Position numbers and translations under genes: made by a program. The notes under the pieces were generated by a model. It saw nothing but the letters and a program-made list of their open reading frames with translations. It had not been told where the DNA came from and ran no database searches. A DNA stretch of 64,000 bases from Blastobasis lacticolella (Eukaryota > Arthropoda > Insecta > Lepidoptera > Blastobasidae): positions 4,542,001 to 4,606,000 of the forward strand of contig LR990060.1 in the NCBI GenBank assembly GCA_905147135.1, written 5' to 3'. Below are positions 60,192 to 64,000 of the stretch, piece by piece. The number at the start of each line of letters is the position of its first letter. Position 1 is the first letter of the stretch.

Positions 60192-60425
60192 GGCCGTGTG
60201 GTGTCCGGCTGAGTAGAATAGCACCAACCCCTGACACTTGTCGGTCTAGAAAGATCTAGTACCCGCAGGCTTGAAAATGGAGAGCAGCGTTTTCCATTGT
60301 TATATTTATAACACTGTGATATCCAACCCGCCAGCCAAGCATAGAGATTAAGGCAATAACTTCCCCTTTCGTGGGAGAGGCCCTTAGTCCCGCAGTGGAC
60401 TGTTATGGGCTGTGATGATGATGTT
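60192..60425 (+). mobile_element. Family E short retroposon, best copy
   Basis: GGCCGTGTGGTGTCCGGCTG, AGTAGAATAGCACCAACCCC, GCAGCGTTTTCCATTGTTAT, AACCCGCCAGCCAAGCATAG, CGTGGGAGAGGCCCTTAGTC and GGACTGTTATGGGCTGTGAT with a GATGATG end. The complete 3' end suggests retroposition by an RTE-type LINE. Confidence 0.7.
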
Positions 60426-60620
60426 TTAAACTATCGCGGTTAATATCACACATTTTAAAGGTATGTTTTGGGTTTCCTACCGCGACGGGACCACTGGAGA
60501 GCTGCCAGCGCTCGCAGCTCTCCAGTCGTCCCGTGACCATGATGCATGCAACTGCGTCGAAATATCGGACTACTTGTAAACAAAGGTACGCGGTAGGAAA
60601 CCCAGAAGATACCTTTAAAA
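60424..60620. mobile_element. Family H hairpin element, copy 2
   Basis: 25-bp arms GGTATGTTTTGGGTTTCCTA... (60460-60484) and the inverted partner at 60589-60613 match at about 22 of 25. Between them lies a second hairpin, ACTGGAGAGCTGC with GCAGCTCTCCAGT (about 60492-60526), that the 18.8-kb copy lacks. Starts TTTTAAACTATCGCGGTTAA as in copy 1. Confidence 0.68.
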
Positions 60621-60629
60621 TATAACATT

Positions 60630-61555
60630 ACTGTCTAATGACATGAAAATACCTTTTTATTATAATTTGTCACCTGTTAGTTCATATAGTTAAAATACGT
60701 GTTACTATCTATGACAGCTGTCATCACGAGCACGCCCAAGTCATCAACAATATAGCGCCAGAGTCGGTTGTGCTCTTGCGCAGCGAGCGGGGGATTTTAA
60801 ACCTTAAGTCCCGTGTAACTTTGAAACGATATATTTTAACGAAAATCTGACAAACTACAGGCTAAGATATCGGTTTCTGGATCACGTCTACAAAATTTAA
60901 TTGCTTTTGATAGCGTAATATTGAAAGTATGGAGCGCGCTCCGCGGACAATCCTCTTAACATAAAAAATGCCTCTCTCTCGCCTAATTACATTCGCTACT
61001 GCTTGAAACTGGAACACAGCAAGGCAACAAGCGTAAAATTACTCACTCACAGAGTGAAGCCTTTAGTAGGGTGCATCGTACAGTTGCCAACAAATGCGCA
61101 TGCAGAGAATGATGCGGTATCTACAGCGTAGCAGTTTACAATGTGTATGATAGCCATTCATATTTATATTGTGTATGGAGCCGGGGCACTAAGGTTCGTT
61201 CGCGTATTTTGGTATTTCCTGTACATTTTTCATACAAATATTTCCAAGCTCCCTGGCCCCAAAGATCTTTTGGAAAAGTATATACGAAAAAATTTGAGTT
61301 TGAAAGTTTGTGTATTGTTTTAAAGTAAAACTATAATAATGGGTTAATGATTTGAAAAAGATGGGAAGCTACCGAAAAATACCAATTACATGAAATTAAA
61401 TTTTACAAGAGCAGTAAAAAACTTAAATAGTTAAAACTCCACGAACTTTGTTTGTGTGTTGTGATGTTTTAATCCGTTTAGATTGGAAAGAGTTGGGGTT
61501 ACAGCGAGCCGAGATTAAAAAATATATATTTTGACCAGAAGTGTAATTAAGAGTT
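60630..61555. other. No gene recognised
   Basis: Small ORFs without motifs; TGACAGCTGTCA (60713-60724) is the same palindrome as in the fold-back units but isolated. Confidence 0.35.
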
Positions 61556-61670
61556 GTCAATATATGTGAGGCTAGGGAGTTGTGTCAGGACAGAGCAAAG
61601 TGGCGGTGCATGGTCTCTGCCTACCCCACCTGTGGGACACAGGCGTGAGCTTTATGTATTTGTTATGTAT
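61556..61670 (+). mobile_element. LINE 3' UTR, GTCTCTGCCTACCCC type
   Basis: GTGAGGCTAGGGAGTTGTGT, CAGGACAGAGCAAAGTGGCG, TGGTCTCTGCCTACCCCACC and GACACAGGCGTGAGCTTTAT; antisense relatives are at 47385-47500 and the last part at 54089-54123. Confidence 0.55.
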
Positions 61671-61727
61671 GTGTAATTAAACGTTTTGTTCGCCAGCTCC
61701 TCAGATACAAAACTTAATGTCTTTACA

Positions 61728-61800
61728 TAATCTTAGCGTCTATTCCGCCAGCCTGGGTCCGCTCTCCGACTACCTCCACTTCGTTCGGCCTTCTCTCAAA
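61728..61800 (-). pseudogene. RTE-like LINE end, short scrap
   Basis: The minus strand reads EKAERSGGSRRADPGWRNRR, a corrupted form of AKWRRLSRKADPGRG from 706-890. Fewer than 25 codons. Confidence 0.5.
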
Positions 61801-62494
61801 AAGTAATGCCTTTTAATGGAGTGGACACATTAACCCCAAGATGATTATTATTATTTTGTGTCTTAGTACGCCAATACAAAATGTTGGATCTCTCCAACGG
61901 TCGAGAAAGCCTTTTCAAATCCCATCTTACGCAATCCCGTGGTAACGCAACGGACATGCCTCGAACAAAAGAGTGGGTGAGGATAAGTAATAACCAAAAT
62001 GTGTATGAGCAATGTGAAAAGAATATTGTGTACACAAAAATACCGATGCCCTATTCCCAGAATCCAATGACAAAAAAATGTAGGCCAAGCTCTTGAGGTT
62101 TTTCTATTACTATTTTTGTTTTGGTGATACCTTATTACGACACAATGTTCGCAAGTACAAAGAGATTTGTGAAAGTCTATAACAAGCTTGCGCAGTAAGA
62201 AATTTGCGTATTAACTCAATTTTGTAAGACAAAATGTTGTCTAACATTGCTTCGCGTCTCGAACTCGGCGATGTAGGTCGGATTAACAGGACGACAGATT
62301 CTGAGGTAGTCAGTTTCTTATTAGGTCTGGCGCGGTCTGGTGCTAGGCGCCTCCCATAAATTTATTTAGAAAGTTATTGAGTATCAACAAAGAAATAAAA
62401 ATAGAATATTATTTAAACAGGTATTATAAAATTTTTCTACATGGGCGGATACCACATTTCGTCTAACAAATAAAAATAACCTTGAAATATTCCA
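61801..62494. other. No gene recognised
   Basis: Opposing ORFs of 79 and 71 codons overlap at 61796-62096 and carry no motif. Confidence 0.35.
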
Positions 62495-62580
62495 GGAATT
62501 GCACTCGTGCGCGAGGACCTGGCATCCGCCTTAACAGCTGATAAGAAAACGACAGTGGAGCCTGTCATCTGACCTGATTT
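62495..62580 (-). mobile_element. SINE-B fragment
   Basis: GCACTCGTGCGCGAGGACCT, GGCATCCGCCTTAACAGC and GACAGTGGAGCCTGTCATCT then GACC: an internal part of SINE-B, decayed at both ends. Confidence 0.65.
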
Positions 62581-63175
62581 ATATTTTTTTTTTTTTATAA
62601 TCATTTATTCAAACAAACAAAATCTTACATAAATTACAATTGAGCATAGTTACTATATTACCTACTTACGATAAATGAGTACAAATAAAATCGAGGTTAC
62701 TTCCGAGTATTTACAATTTCAGCGCAAATCACATTAGGTATTTACTTCTAGTTATTGTTTATTTGGACGCCTAAACTAAGTAAGTGATTAGGCACCTGTG
62801 TCTTAGGCATCCACGTTAGTAGATCATAAATGTAGGTTAGTGCTTACATGGTATTTTTTAAAAGAATATAGTGTTAAAACATGTAGATGTGTTTAAGTAT
62901 AGGTACGCTATGTTAATAATAACAATATAATAATTTTAGATTAACGCTACAACGTATCTAGGCGCCCTCATAGTCAATGAAGCTTAGATATCTTATTTCG
63001 GCATTCTTTTTTGCAGGGCACGATTGACCTTCAACAGGGGTACCTTCACAGAGCCAAAGTGTAATCATAGGCGTTAAGAGCGACAGTTACCTCTTCTCAT
63101 TAGGTCACAAAAAATACCACACGGTAACATTATACAATTACTTAATCTGCTAGCCCAAGAACCTAAATGTAGAGT
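62581..63175 (-). other. T-run-headed AT-rich stretch, possible retroposon tail
   Basis: A run of 14 T (about 62586-62599) followed by ATAATCATTTATTCAAACAA reads on the minus strand as an A-tailed retroposon 3' end. No coding motif follows and the far boundary is unclear. Confidence 0.35.
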
Positions 63176-63528
63176 CATCATCATCTTGGCGTTAATGTCG
63201 TGGTTGTGCTCTCGGGGCGAGCGCCCGGTGTCCGCCTTGACCATGATCCAGGATTTGGCAGGTCAGGTGATTATAGTGGAGCGACTGCCATCTGACCTCC
63301 ATGACCCTACTACCAGGGGAACCTGACCAGATTGGATCATGGTTACACATCCAGTCGCCTGAATGTGCAGGTTTCGTCACGATGTTTTCCTCACTGTAAG
63401 AGCATCGGTTAGTATTCAACTAATGTATATAACTCAGAAAACTCATTGGTACATGGCCGGAGCGGGATTCGAACCCGGGACCTCTGGCTTACGAGTCGTA
63501 TACTTAAACCGCTCGGCACCGACGCTCT
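63176..63528 (-). mobile_element. SINE-B, full length (about 350 bp)
   Basis: The only complete copy. On the minus strand: head GAGCGTCGGTGCCGAGCGGT (A box TGCCGAGCGGT), anticodon-like loop ACTCGTAAG, B box GGGTTCGAATCCCGC, linker TGTACCAATGAGTTTTCTGA, body CTTACAGTGAGGAAAACATC and CTGGTAGTAGGGTCATGG, tail GGCGGACACCGGGCGCTCGC, and end AACGCCAAGATGATGATGA. The tail from GGCGGAC onward is that of the LINE at 4967-5425. Confidence 0.9.
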
Positions 63529-64000
63529 TTACCCGAGAACCCAAAGTAGATCTTGGTTATTTGGGCCATAGTATAAGCTGAACCTTATTTCCTCTATTTG
63601 GCTTTAGGGCTCCGAAACACCGAAATCATTCCAGTAACCGCTCGCGAGAAGGAATTGTGAGGATTCCCGTATAACCTTCATTCCGCGCAATAGACTTCAT
63701 GCATAATTTTGTCAGTTCAAAATACCCCTACGGCGGTAAATAAAGGCAAAGGGGGTGAGGCAAAGGGGCGGGGCGCGTTGCTGTGAGATAAGATGACAGT
63801 TTGACGGGACTTTTCAGAATTACTAACGTGAATTTTGAATATAAATAACGTCACTTTTTAGGTCCACAACCTTGACATTTGTTTTAGGACTTGACAGTGT
63901 TGTTATATTTAAGGATATTCATAAAAACAAAACTTTGTACTCGGTTGCTTTCTACTCTGTTAAATTAGCATTATTTGATTATGTTACTTGATTTCGCCCG
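63529..64000. other. No gene recognised
   Basis: A small CpG-richer patch (GGGGCGGGGCGCGTTGCTG, 63764-63782) stands out; no ORF or repeat is recognised to the window end. Confidence 0.35.

Overview
The window looks like nuclear DNA of a moth or butterfly (Lepidoptera). It is AT-rich and shows no bacterial gene packing. It is crowded with dispersed insect repeats: a tRNA-Gly-derived SINE, tRNA-headed SINEs, RTE-clade LINE stubs ending in (GAT)n, LINE 3' ends with long A runs, Helitron-like TC...CTAG elements and small TA-flanked palindromic DNA elements. The order-level call is inference from repeat style; no host gene confirms it.

I find no intact host protein-coding gene, rRNA or functional tRNA gene. 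Nearly all protein-like signal is the C-terminal end of non-LTR reverse transcriptases, broken by stops or frameshifts, plus one probable PIF/Harbinger transposase fragment. The only host-like hint is a 25-nt candidate first exon (minus strand, 23950-23974), which is speculative.

Layout. 0-10 kb: decayed RTE stubs (0.7, 5, 6.1, 9.9 kb), an 11-bp minisatellite (1.6 kb), a TIR-like element holding a SINE (3.3-4.3 kb). 10-22 kb: a TA-flanked MITE, SINE heads and tails, a small palindromic element, LINE tails. 22-34 kb: Helitron-like ends, a second palindromic element split by a LINE tail, a second 11-bp minisatellite, an 88-bp RTE stub with a perfect 14-bp target duplication, an (AT)n tract, and a decayed zinc-knuckle-type LINE C-terminus. 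34-37 kb: largely featureless. 37.5-46.1 kb is the most structured part: a palindromic GCGTCGCCGACGC element, a 2.34-kb element with 64-bp terminal inverted repeats whose left arm holds a 104-bp fold-back array, a GC-rich long inverted repeat, a Harbinger fragment, an R2-like LINE remnant, a second copy of the fold-back array and a second large copy of the palindromic element. 47-54 kb: SINEs, Helitron-like pieces, another RTE stub with target duplication, and nested LINE tails. 54.4-56.2 kb: two Helitron-like units in head-to-tail tandem. 56-64 kb: LINE C-termini, hairpin-bearing repeats and one full-length SINE.

Functionally these parts do not form a pathway; they are a record of transposition. 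The clearest partnership is between the composite SINE (SINE-B) and the RTE-like LINE: both end in the same roughly 60-bp tail, as expected if the SINE borrows the LINE reverse transcriptase. Family names used here (SINE-A, SINE-B, tail-C, families E, G, H, GCGTCG element) are local labels.
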